Assembly (NCBI GenBank): GCA_009731375.1
Contig: BJOX01000050.1
Span: 610,491 to 653,923, forward strand
Direction: 5' to 3'
DNA length: 43,433 bases
Source of the DNA: Paulinella micropora
Lineage: Eukaryota; Cercozoa; Imbricatea; Euglyphida
Below the pieces are notes generated by a model. The model ran no database searches. It worked only from the letters and a program-made list of their open reading frames with translations, and had not been told where the DNA came from. Both the position numbers and the translations under genes were made by a program. Below are positions 32,426-42,010 of this stretch, one piece after another; position 1 is the first letter of the stretch, and every line of letters starts with the position of its first letter.

Positions 32426-32441
32426 GTTATGAGCCTTGTCA
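32426..32441 (+). promoter_or_regulatory. Primer-binding site matching a CAU anticodon loop
   Basis: GTTATGAGCCTTG immediately follows the LTR. Its reverse complement CAAGGCTCATAAC reads as anticodon stem CAAGG, loop CTCATAA and C39 of a tRNA with CAU anticodon. This fits priming by a 5' half of tRNA-Met cut after nucleotide 39, as known for Drosophila copia. The ATG within it (32429) is also the gag start. Confidence 0.7.
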
Positions 32442-33196
32442 AGGAGGCAAGCGTGCCAAAGCACGTATTGAGTCAAGTGCCCATATTCGAGGGCAACGAC
32501 CAAAGCTTTTGGCCTTGGTCAAGCAAGTTTCAGAAGCACATGCAGGGGATATCTGTCCACGTGGCAGAGATGGTATCTGTGGCATTAGCCGACCCAGCTA
32601 AAGCCAAAAGGGATTTTCCTTACGACGAAGCAAGGGCTAAGACGGCAGAAGACTTAGAAGAGCCCGACACGCCCATAAGTGATAGTGAGGAAGATGAAGA
32701 GTCAGACACCTCTCAGAGAGGAAGACAGAGACCCCAGACAAAGAAAGAAGATATCAAACAGCCAGAAGGTTGGGATAAAATGACAGCAGAACAAAAGAGA
32801 GAGTGGAAAGAGAAAGAAGCAAGGAAAAAGAAAAGACAAAGTATGAAACAACACACAAGAAGAAAGACAGCTATCCGCAAAGAGAAGAAATATTATGAAA
32901 GGATGAAAACTTTGCAGTTATGTCTGTCTGTGGCTTTTTCCAAAGACAATGTATCTAATTTCCTGCGAACACAGAAGACGAAAGGACCCATTGAAGAGTT
33001 GATAGTAGTAAGAGATCAATGGGGAGGCATTTCCGGAGCAGGTAGGTACATGTTAGAGGAAGAGTTTGAGAGAACGAGACCAAGGGCAGGTCAGAGGTAT
33101 GTAGACTGGCTAAATGAATTTCTCGCAAAGAAAATCCAGCTTGAAAGTTTACGTGGGGCGCCATTTTCCGATGAAAGCAAAGAGAAAGCTATTTAA
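32429..33196 (+). CDS. gag: Gag, N-terminal part, element C
   Basis: 255 codons from the ATG in the primer site. Encodes MSLVKEASVPKHVLSQVP, IFEGNDQSFWPWSSKFQKHM (capsid entry), an acidic SDSEEDEESD patch, a K/R/E-rich helix and the capsid-like stretch up to LRGAPFSDESKEKAI, where TAA follows. The homologous site in element B is uninterrupted, so a single extra T near 33191-33194 probably broke the frame. Gag packages the element RNA in virus-like particles. Confidence 0.82.
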   Translation: MSLVKEASVPKHVLSQVPIFEGNDQSFWPWSSKFQKHMQGISVHVAEMVSVALADPAKAKRDFPYDEARAKTAEDLEEPDTPISDSEEDEESDTSQRGRQRPQTKKEDIKQPEGWDKMTAEQKREWKEKEARKKKRQSMKQHTRRKTAIRKEKKYYERMKTLQLCLSVAFSKDNVSNFLRTQKTKGPIEELIVVRDQWGGISGAGRYMLEEEFERTRPRAGQRYVDWLNEFLAKKIQLESLRGAPFSDESKEKAI

Positions 33197-35423
33197 GAAA
33201 TTGCGCTACCATCCAGCTTTCGGGGATAAATTTCAGGTGGACCACTATGATCTCCCGGCCAGACTAAGACCAAATTTCTCGGAACTATGCGAAGCATCTA
33301 GGGAAAGATGGTTAATGTGGGAAGAAAAAGAAAGACGTAACAATTTCCGTGAGAGAAAAACTCAAATTCGCAAAGACAACAACAAGAAATCTCGGGATGG
33401 CAAGCAGCGGCAAGAGACCAATCTCCTGATGGATAATAAAGGGAAAAGGGGAGACAATAAACCGGGACCAAAGACAGCTCCAAACTGGACGCTCAAAGTC
33501 ACGTGTTTCGGATGTGATGCCAAAGGCCATACCATGAGATATTGTCCGGTGATTTCGGAAAAGTTCCGCAAAGAAGGAAAATTAAAACGGAATCAAACGG
33601 AAGACAAAGGCACGGAACAAGAAAAGAACGAACAAAAGAACAATTACAAAAACAAAAAGAAACCCTTTCATAAGAAAAAGAAAGCACTCACTTTGATAAC
33701 AACCGGCAACGACAAAAACGAAGACGAACAAAGTGACTCTGATACAAACGTTGCTTTAATCCATATGGGGAACACTTATGATAAGAGCGATGATGATGAG
33801 GAAGAAAGAGAAAGAGATGACGAGCAACCAAGCTCACCTCATCACAAATCTACAAGTCCCCAAGCCCTTTTGAACGATACAAAGACTACACCTAGGGTAG
33901 GGAATAGACATAGTGAGAGTGGAGAAGGACGGGAAGTGCGGTTAGTATCGGCCACCCTACGAGGTCCCTCCTCACTACGGGGAGAAGGCAAGGAAGAGCG
34001 GTTAGTATCCGCCACCCCACGATGTTCCCCAGTCACCCCTAACCCTAACGAAACTCCTTTGAGGCTTGAGAGTTCTTACGGAGTCACGCCTGACACAAAA
34101 TGTGCCGGAATAAACAGACGCAAAAAACCGTGTAATGTTTCCGTTGAAAAATCAAAAGGAAAAGGAATATACGCAAATCACGCGAAACGATTATCTTATG
34201 CGAGGTACTGCGGATATCACGCCACACAAGACCCAGATTATCCGGAGTTGGATTTGTCGGTAAGTCCCGTGTTGCGTCCCCCCAAATCTCCTTACTACCC
34301 AGACGAACGAGGTCTTAAAGCTGCGGCATTGGAAAAGTCTCATAAAATTACGCAAAGACTCGTTTTCGGGGAATTTGAAACTTTACGTGACACCAAAATT
34401 TCCACAAGTCCACAAGTCTCGCAAAATATTCCGCAACAACCACGCAAACATAATCCATTTTCTAGTCAGCGGACCGGCCAGAGCAGAGAAGGGAGAGAAG
34501 AGAGTGGAGTGGATGAGGGAGAGCAACGACTTGGGCCCACTTCTGTCAACAAGTTTGGCAACCAAATAGGTCCCACCTCACAACAACTCCAAATCTCTAG
34601 TTCTAGACCAATCACAGCACTCCCACCAACACAGACAACAAACACGCAACCCATCAACCCTCCCGTCATAACCTTCAAAGATATAAATGAAATAGCTAAA
34701 ACGTTGATGAATGAGTGCGTGAGGGGAATGAATGGAGAAGTGATGCGTGTCGTGAGTGGCGAGCTAGAGAGAGATGACTTTTTGACTGACATAGTAAGAG
34801 CAATAGAAGGAGTGTACTTGGAGAGAGCAGTCAGACAGAGTCCCATCACTACACCTCCACAACTCACAGAAGAGGGACAAGGTGAGGGTAGAGGAGTCTC
34901 TGAGGGTGAACTAGAAACAGAGACAGAGACAGAAGGAGAGACAGAGCATGTACTGATACATGTGAGAAAAAGAGTGATGAAAAAGAGAGACATGACAGTA
35001 CAGGATAGTGGAGCAAGCACAGACATATCATGCAGAGAAGACAGATTGACGGATGTCGATGAGATAGACCCGGTAGAACTACTGACAGGTAATGGAGAAA
35101 GGGAGTTGAGTAAGTCAGGAAGAGCTAGGCTGACTGTGATAGATGGGAAAGGAAGGCCTAGAGCAGTAGAAAAGAAGATGTTACTCGACACTACCTTACC
35201 AGTTAGCATAGTCTCTACAGGACAGATGGACCACAGACACAACAGATCAGTCATCCACCAAAACGGACAGTTAGTAATACTCAAACACCCCATCCACATT
35301 AACGAGAGTGACATATTAGTAAGGGGAAGATTAACTAAGAGTATGATATATAGATGGGATGACGAATATGATGAACCATTGAAAGTCAACGAAAGATATG
35401 ATCCTTTCGCAACAAGGGGGTAG
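33195..35423 (+). CDS. gag-pro: Gag C-terminal part and protease, element C
   Basis: 742 codons continuing Gag in the +1 frame (KKLRYHPAFGDKFQVDHYDL). CCHC zinc knuckle CFGCDAKGHTMRYC at 33504-33545; K/N-rich basic region; acidic SDDDEEERERDDE; C-x9-C-x25-C-x2-H module (34101-34220, CAGINRRKKPC ... YCGYHATQDP); variable Q/P/T-rich linker; then VQDSGAS, the catalytic D-S-G of the copia aspartic protease, followed by LLTGNGE and RNRSVIHQNG-type conserved blocks. Ends ERYDPFATRG then TAG at 35421, where the integrase lies in the -1 frame. Confidence 0.88.
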   Translation, partial: KKLRYHPAFGDKFQVDHYDLPARLRPNFSELCEASRERWLMWEEKERRNNFRERKTQIRKDNNKKSRDGKQRQETNLLMDNKGKRGDNKPGPKTAPNWTLKVTCFGCDAKGHTMRYCPVISEKFRKEGKLKRNQTEDKGTEQEKNEQKNNYKNKKKPFHKKKKALTLITTGNDKNEDEQSDSDTNVALIHMGNTYDKSDDDEEERERDDEQPSSPHHKSTSPQALLNDTKTTPRVGNRHSESGEGREVRLVSATLRGPSSLRGEGKEERLVSATPRCSPVTPNPNETPLRLESSYGVTPDTKCAGINRRKKPCNVSVEKSKGKGIYANHAKRLSYARYCGYHATQDPDYPELDLSVSPVLRPPKSPYYPDERGLKAAALEKSHKITQRLVFGEFETLRDTKISTSPQVSQNIPQQPRKHNPFSSQRTGQSREGREESGVDEGEQRLGPTSVNKFGNQIGPTSQQLQISSSRPITALPPTQTTNTQPINPPVITFKDINEIAKTLMNECVRGMNGEVMRVVSGELERDDFLTDIVRAIEGVYLERAVRQSPITTPPQLTEEGQGEGRGVSEGELETETETEGETEHVLIHVRKRVMKKRDMTVQDSGASTDISCREDRLTDVDEIDPVELLTGNGERELSKSGRARLTVIDGKGRPRAVEKKMLLDTTLPVSIVSTGQMDHRHNRSVIHQNGQLVILKHPIHINESDILVRGRLTKSMIYRWDDEYDEPLKVNERYDPFATRG
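34101..34220 (+). other. C-x9-C-x25-C-x2-H putative zinc module
   Basis: Within Gag, about 185 codons after the CCHC knuckle. The four ligands and the C(A/T)G(I/L)N ... AKRLxYxxxCGYHAxQDP signature are shared with element B although the intervening residues diverged, which implies selection. Confidence 0.65.
35412..35423 (+). promoter_or_regulatory. Candidate -1 ribosomal frameshift site
   Basis: ACA AGG GGG TAG. A Gly tRNA on GGG can slip back one base onto GGG while the stop is in the A site. Element B has ACG GGG TAG at the homologous place (30367-30375). Downstream, both continue in the -1 frame with V-x-G-x-G-x-P then VLY-x-x-YP. Confidence 0.55.
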
Positions 35424-37440
35424 AAGGGGAGGGAAGCCCCACAAATGAGAACAAAAACGAGACAAGTAAGCATGAAGTAAATAAGAGAGAGAAAGAATTA
35501 CACGTAGATATAGTATTATATGAAGCTTACCCCAGAAAGTCAGACAAACCTAGAAAGATAGGAATCAAGCTTTTTCACTATGCCTGTGGGCATTATGGGT
35601 TAACAAAGATGCGCCTATTGGCAAAAATTTTGAACATTAAGTTAGTTGGTGACGAGAGCGATGTGAGATTTTGCGAATCTTGCATGATAGGAAAGTCTAA
35701 ACGTTTGCCACGTTTTGCAGTTAATACAATAGAAAGAGCCCAAAAGCCAGGTATAATTCTACACATAGACACATCAGGACCGTGGGCAACTAGATCAATA
35801 GGTGGTAAACGGTATAAATTTTCGGTCACCGACGACTACTCACTGTTCATTCTTGACTTTTATTTAGCCCATAAGAATGAGTTTGTAGATTGCTTAAAAC
35901 AAGCTGTAGCCTTTTATGAGAGACAGACAGGAAACAAAGTAAAGGAAATTCGCGCAGATCAAGAATTCCATATTCCGGAGGAAGTCATTAAGTGGTGGAA
36001 AAATATTCGCTTTATTTGGAAAACCTCCGCGACAAACGATAAAGACGGGAATCCTATTGCGGAAAAAGTGAATGATATTACGGCGGGGCCTGCACGAGCA
36101 ATGAGATATCACGCTAAATTACCGCCGCAATTCTGGGCAGAATTAGAACACGCAGCAACAACCATTCACAACATACTACCGGCAATTCACGGGGAACGCA
36201 AAGGAATTTCGCCTTATGAGCAGCTGTTAGGTAGAAAACCAACACTCTTTCATTTAAAACCAATAGGATGTATGGGTGTGTTACATATACCTAAGACTAA
36301 AGTGCGGAAGGGAGAGTACAGAGGGAAAAAGGTGATGCTAGTAGGATATGATCTATTTCGGGAACTATACCGCGTATGGGATGGTAAGAAGATAATTTCC
36401 GGAGTGAGAGATGTGAGATTTAATATTCACAAAATCGGTAAACAAGCTCATCCTCCTAAACTAGTGTCGTGGGATAATGATGACTCTGAGGGGGAGAATG
36501 AGAATGAGAGCGAGCAACCACACACATCTCCACAAGCGTCACCAACCCAATCACCACCTCAATCACCTAAGTCACCGCACAACGTCAACAACGACCACCC
36601 AACAACACACTTTGATGAAGTTGAGGGGGAGACAGAGAATGTTGATATCGATGCGAATGAGAATGAGCATGAAAATGAGCATGTGGAGAAGAATACATTG
36701 GATCACAAACATACACGCCTACACACAAGTCCAGAGCCACATTATCCACAACAATTACCCCCAGAGCACAAGATCAAGCCACAAGAGCATACGAATGAAC
36801 AAGATCCAACAGATCCACTAAAAATACATGAAAGAAGAGCATACGAAGAAAAATCACCACCATCTAAGGGATTAACGTGGGAGCAGAGTCAGAGAGTAAC
36901 GGAGAGTAACATAATCCCCGGTAAAAGGCAGCGCAAGGCAGTAGAGAGATTTACCCCTAGCAATGAGCCCAAGAGAGAAAAGAGAGAGGCTCAAGAGCTA
37001 ATAGGTAAGGTAGTAAGAGTGCCCGCGCGTGCATGGGGAGATGGATGGGCGAAGAAAAAGTACGGTGAGGGATGGGAGAGCATAGTACGAGTAGGGGTAG
37101 TCAGCAGAGTGAGTGACCCCAGAGATAGACTCGTAGTAAGAGACAGACCTCAGCCCACCCACATAGTTAAGTTTGAGGACGAAGAAGAACGGATGTTGAA
37201 TTCGGAAATCCTCAAATACTCCGTGAAAGATCCCGAATACCCGTTACAAAGTCCCGCTAATATGTTTTTATGCGATGACCGTATGGTGGCAGATGAGATT
37301 CGTGATTTTTATTTGTATGTAGATATCAGAGTACCCAAAGATGTCATAGAGGAAGGTTTGACAGCTAAAGATGTTTTAGAGGGTATGAAAACAGAGCTAA
37401 AAGCTCTTCAATCCTTTAACACATACACATGGGTACCCCA
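35420..37440 (+). CDS. pol: Integrase, SH3/Tudor-like segment and RT start, element C
   Basis: About 673 codons open upstream through 35420 without an ATG requirement. HHCC zinc region HYACGHYGLTK ... CESCMIGK (H-x4-H, C-x2-C) at 35576-35690; catalytic acids in LHIDTSGPW, IRADQEF and NPIAEKVND (D-x34-E); the second motif lacks the usual D-N-G. Then QFWAELEHAATTIHN and the GYD block, a long acidic linker, a segment with RVPARAWGDGWAKKKYGEGW and HIVKFEDEEERMLNSEI, and the RT entry LKALQSFNTYTWVP. Interrupted at 37441. Confidence 0.88.
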
Positions 37441-38474
37441 TACTTCTTTATTTACTTACTTATATACATTAATACATAAAATAACAAAACATGAGATAAC
37501 ATGACATAAGAAAACATAACATAACATGACATATCACGTACATACTCATATATATACTAACTTACTTACTTACTTACTTACTTACTTATTTACATACATA
37601 CATAAATACATACATACATACATAAATATATGCTTACTTACCTACTTACTTACTTACTTACTTAACTTAGTATACATACATACATAGATACATACATACA
37701 TACATACATACATACATACATACATGCATGCATGCATACATACATACATACATACATACATACGTACGTACGTACGTAACGTACGTACGTACGTACGTAC
37801 ATACATACATACACACATGCATGCATGCATACATGCATGCATGCATGCATACATACATACATACATGCAAAACATGTTTGCACACATGATGTCTACTAAC
37901 ATCTCCACTTAGCGCTTCACTTATTTACATATACATACATTTATACATATACATATATTTGCATCTCGACTAAGGTCTCGACTTATTTACATATATATAC
38001 TTACTTACCTACTTCTTCATTTACTCACTTACGTACTTACTTACTCACTTATTTGCATACATACATACATACATACATACATACATGCAAGTACGCATAC
38101 ATGCATGATAAACCTTTTGCAGAATTACTTCCTTACGTACTTCCTTACGTACTTACTTACGTTCTTACTTACTACATACTTTTATACTTAGATACGGCCA
38201 TACATAACATACATAACATAACATAACATAACATAACATAACATAACATAACATACCATAGCATAACATTACATACATATTTACTGAGTCACTTACTTAC
38301 TTACTTATAACCTTACTTCCTTACATACACACATACATAGATACAAACATACATACATACATACATTTACACATACATACATGTATACATACATACATAC
38401 ATGCATGCATACATACATACATGGCTAACTTTATGCAGCATACTTACTCACTTACTTCCTTACTTCCTTTCTCA
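37441..38474 (+). repeat. STR block inside the RT of element C
   Basis: 1034 bp of CTTA, CATA, CGTA, AACAT and GCAT repeats inserted between TWVP and HKEASKAG. Precise removal would restore the frame. GT (37433) and AAG|G (38478) also form a frame-preserving GT-AG pair, though that splice would drop four conserved-length residues. Confidence 0.88.
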
Positions 38475-39936
38475 CAAGGAGGCAAGCAAGGCAGGAGTTA
38501 GTAAGATAGTTAGATTGACATGGGTTCACAAAGTAAAGTTAGATGAGAACGGGAAAAAGTTCATAAAGTCTCGTTTAGCTTTACGGGGAGATATGTTAGA
38601 ACCCGGTGTTAGCTATAACCCAGATCAGCTCTTTGTTCCTTGCGCCGCGCACCATTCACTTTTATTTCTCGCCAAACTAGCTGCCTGGCACAAACACAAA
38701 CTATACGGCATAGATTTTAAAAATGCATACCTAAATGCTCGTATGAATGACCCTGTTTATGCATATGCGCCAGAGAGTGTAGACAGAGAAGGGCATGAGG
38801 GGATGATATGGCGTATAGATGGTGCTTTATATGGTGCACCACAGGCAGGAAGAAGATGGTATGAGATATTAGCACCCAAGTTAGAGGAGCTAGGTTTTAG
38901 GTTGCTAGATTCAGACTTATGTATGTTTGTAGAAAATGATAAAGCTTTGAGAGAGGCGATAGTAGGGATATTTCATGTTGATGACTTGTTGTTCACCGCA
39001 CCAAACAAACAAGCATATGAGCGTTTTGCGTCCGCATTAGAAAAACATTTCCCGCTCAAAAGACTCGGTATTGCCCGTGAATTCAAAGGAATAGAGATAG
39101 AGCAATCGAACGGGAAAATAATTTTGCATCAGCGAAAATATCAGCAGCAGATACTAAAAGAGGTAGGCTACGATTCTGCTAAACCCGTTAGTACTCCAGC
39201 GCAAGAACATTTCACGGAACCGATGTCGGAATCAGCTAGCTTGCGAAAATTTTCAATTCCTAGTCTAGTTGGTCGTTTGCTATTTCTCGCAAAGATGACA
39301 AGACCCGATATAGAACAAGCACTAAATTCGGCAAGTGTCATGCAAACTATCGATAAGGGAATAACTTATGCGATGTTAGGCAGAATCTTTCGTTATTTAG
39401 TTAACTCTTATCGAGGTTTAGCTTACCATGAGCCTAAGTCAGAGCAAGAAGGGCAAACCTATCCAAAACTTTCCATGTGGCCCGACGCGGCTCACAAAGT
39501 TTGTAAGAAAACAGGGAAGTCCCGCACTGGATTCGTGATCCTATGGGGCAGCGATCCAGTTGCATGGTTATCAAAGCGACAGAGTCGCATCGCCCTGAGT
39601 TCCAATGATGCTGAAATATTTGCAGCAACTGAGTGCATTAGAGAGGGACTTGCACTAAAACACATTACACAAGAACTAAACATAGCCCAAAAGAGCCCGA
39701 TAGAATTATTCGAGGATAACTCTCAAACAGTCTTAGCGGCAGAGAGGGGTATGTCAGGTAATAGAACTAAACACTTACCTTTAGAATTACACTTTATGCA
39801 CCACCTACAGAGAGACGGTGAGATTAAGTTTGTAAAAGTAGGTACGAAGAAGCAGATAGGTGATGTAATGACAAAATATTTACCGAAAGAACAATTCGAG
39901 TATTTACTTAACAAATTTACGGTAAAGCTCAAGTAA
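38475..39936 (+). CDS. pol: Reverse transcriptase-RNase H, element C
   Basis: About 486 codons. RT: LTWVHKVKLDENGKKFIKSR, LALRGDML, catalytic GIDFKNAYLNA, LYGAPQAGRRWY, and FHVDDLLF (the Y/F-x-D-D box). RNase H: MWPDAA, ALSSNDAEIFAATE, LFEDNSQTV and TKHLPLELHF ... VMTKYL, giving D-E-D-D-type acids. All catalytic residues are present. Ends with TAA at 39934-39936. Copies element RNA into DNA in particles. Confidence 0.95.
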
Positions 39937-40377
39937 TTTCGGGATTTGCGTGTCCACTCACCTATATTTGCTTTGAGTGTTTTGTGCAGTTTGTTGCTTG
40001 TTGCAGCAGCTTTGTTTTGCGCAGGGGTCAAGAGCCGTCGAGCCGAGGCTGGGTAGCCGACTGCCACGCGAGGCCGGCAGCCGCGAGGCTTTCCCTGGCT
40101 AACTTAGCAATTTAAATTCTTTCTATCATTCTTTGTGTCCTAGAATAGGAAATCTAAATTTTTTTTATTTTGCTACCCTCTACGGGAAGCGCTTGCAAAT
40201 TTTTGAACACATACATACTTCATACATGTTACTGCATGACCACATATATACATACATAGAGGATGTGATGTAAATGGGAGTTGATATTTAACCTTCGGGT
40301 AACCCATAACTGATCCTCAACACTATTTTTTTATATTTACACACTAATATAGCCTATGACTTGCGACTAAGGGGGAG
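39937..40377 (+). other. 3' untranslated region of element C
   Basis: No ORF. Contains CTCTACGGGAAGCGCTTG near 40177, also present in element A near 24950 (CTTACGGGAAGCGCTTG), showing that A and C are related. Confidence 0.7.
40369..40377 (+). promoter_or_regulatory. Polypurine tract of element C
   Basis: AAGGGGGAG directly before the 3' LTR. Element A has the same GGGGGAG before its LTR. Primes plus-strand DNA. Confidence 0.8.
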
Positions 40378-40688
40378 CGTTGTAATGTACTACTAATACC
40401 CGTTACTCCACCTAGACAATTTACCGGTAATTTGGATAGTCTTAGTCATAGGCAGGTTCATAGGCCGGACAGTTATTAATACCTTTATTACTGACAAGGA
40501 CACTTTCTAGAGTATTCGCGAATCATAGTCTGGAATGCCTAGAATCAAATGAGTATTACCATTCTGTAAAGGTCATAACATCATAAATTTGTGTGACCCA
40601 AAGTCATTAAAAGTCTTTTCTTCGGTTATTCTTTACCCTTAGCGGGGTAGCTTCCCTAAACTCTGCGTTTGAGTGATAGATTACTTTG
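40378..40688 (+). repeat. 3' LTR of element C
   Basis: 311 bp, same ends as the left copy; two visible substitutions (C/T and A/C). GGATC follows at 40689. Confidence 0.9.
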
Positions 40689-41088
40689 GGATCACACCAC
40701 TGCGTTACTGTATCTGATCTTGAAGGTACCAAAGGCAATCGCTGATGAGGGTTTAACTGCGAAAGAGTTGAAAGCAGGAATGGATAAAGAGATCGAAGCC
40801 TGAGCTCTAAGTCTTTTAACACTTACACGTGGGTAAGCCCTAAGGAAGCGAAAGAAAAAGGCGTAAAAGTAGTGACTAACGTGGGTACATAAAGTCAAAC
40901 TAGATGAAAAGGAACGTAAGTTCATTAAGTCAAGTTTAGCTTTACGGGGAGATATGCTAGAGCCACGAGTTAGCTGCATATACTTGTTAGTACGGCTCTG
41001 GTAATTTCTGAATAGGGCTACACATATTTACCATCATATATGCGAGGTTAGTAGCATAAGGCAGATGTGGCCGTTATTCCTAAATAGG
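40689..41088 (+). mobile_element. Copia element B, right part (truncated)
   Basis: Resumes the B coding sequence with KVPKAIADEGLTAKEL, SFNTYTWVSPKEAKEKG-like (frame-broken) and LALRGDMLEPRVS near 40930-40977. The rest of RT and RNase H is deleted. GGGGGAG at about 41082-41088 resembles the family polypurine tract, so a 3' LTR may start near 41089. Confidence 0.75.
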
Positions 41089-41968
41089 GGGAGCAATGGG
41101 CAATTTTATTAACTTTCAAGAATAGTCATTTAATAGGGGTTTACCAGACCTCGAGTGACCGTGCTCACCCCTTTGCCAAAGATTAAGTAAGTGCAGGTTT
41201 AAGTTTGAGTTTGAGTTTGAGGGTTATTAATAATGGAAAGGTAAGGGTAAAGGGTTTTGGTGTGTGCTTAGTTGCCAAGGTTTGTGCGGTATGCTCACGA
41301 CGAAGGTTGTGAGACGGAAGTCGTGTTGCAAGACTAGTTTAGGTTGGTTTGGCTGTGTGGTTACGGATGTGGTTGCGTTAAAATGGAAGCGTTGGTAGTA
41401 CGGTCAAAGTGAGAAAATTGCTTCTGTAAAAAGGGAAATTTTCCAGTGCACCTTAGTTAGGCGATAAATTACTGGTAGGGTGGAAATAAGTTTGACAGAT
41501 TCCATTTCGTATAGTAAATTACTAGTTCCTCAGTGATTTTATTAGTTCCCCCGGTTAGTCAAGCCGGGAGCGTTAATAATAGTATTTAGTCATACCTATT
41601 TTACCTATCACTCTAAGTGTAACGGTGAATTTAAAGCTAAGGCGGTTTAGGGGTTGTGGTGCTTAGTGACGTGTCATTATTTAAATCTCTAAGTAAAAGT
41701 GAAGTACGAACCCTCTCGTCTAGTGCGGTTCTCACCCTTAGCTGTATCCCCAACACATTCTCTAGCTAGGTGTACGCTCTGCTTGTGGGTTGCACTACCT
41801 GACAATATTGATACCTCCTTAGGAGCCTTAGCGTTACAGCTTTGCATCACCTGTCGGTAAAGATCACCCATGCATCCTCAGAGAGCACCTCTGAGCAGTC
41901 CACATTCTAAGAAAATTATTATAATATTTCCTTTTTACTAAAATTTAATTTCAGACAGTTCCTAAAAA
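41089..41968. other. Intergenic, possible LTR of B
   Basis: No coding potential recognised. May contain the 3' LTR of element B followed by the AspRS 3' untranslated region on the minus strand. Confidence 0.4.
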
Positions 41969-42010
41969 TCATGGTTCCAGCCGTTTTGGTGTGCGAGGAA
42001 ACATGGAAGT
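41969..42010 (-). CDS. DARS: AspRS last exon
   Basis: 42 bp. Encodes [13 protein letters not shown] and TGA (41971-41969). Matches the invariant F-P-R-x-P-x-R-L C-terminus. Confidence 0.93.
   Translation of the reverse strand, partial: TSMFPRTPKRLEP

Larger units (their letters stand above)
32115..40688 (+). mobile_element. Copia LTR retrotransposon C, nested in B
   Basis: 8574 bp. LTRs of 311 bp each (32115-32425, 40378-40688) differ at two positions I could see. GGATC target duplication at 32110-32114 and 40689-40693; removing C restores the element B reading frame (SIVED then HTTALL, KVPKAIADEGLTAKEL). Order gag-protease-integrase-RT-RNase H is Ty1/copia. Lesions: a 1-base shift in gag, and a 1.03 kb STR block in RT. 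Otherwise domains are intact, so the insertion is recent. Confidence 0.93.

Noticed and set aside
34466-35473. 335-codon minus-strand frame opposite the protease region
   Set aside because: Shadow of the gag-protease frame; no domain.
41560-41620. GGGAGCGTTAATAATAG as the start of the element B 3' LTR
   Set aside because: It resembles the C LTR junction, but I found no matching 5' copy; GGGGGAG near 41082 fits equally, so no call was made.
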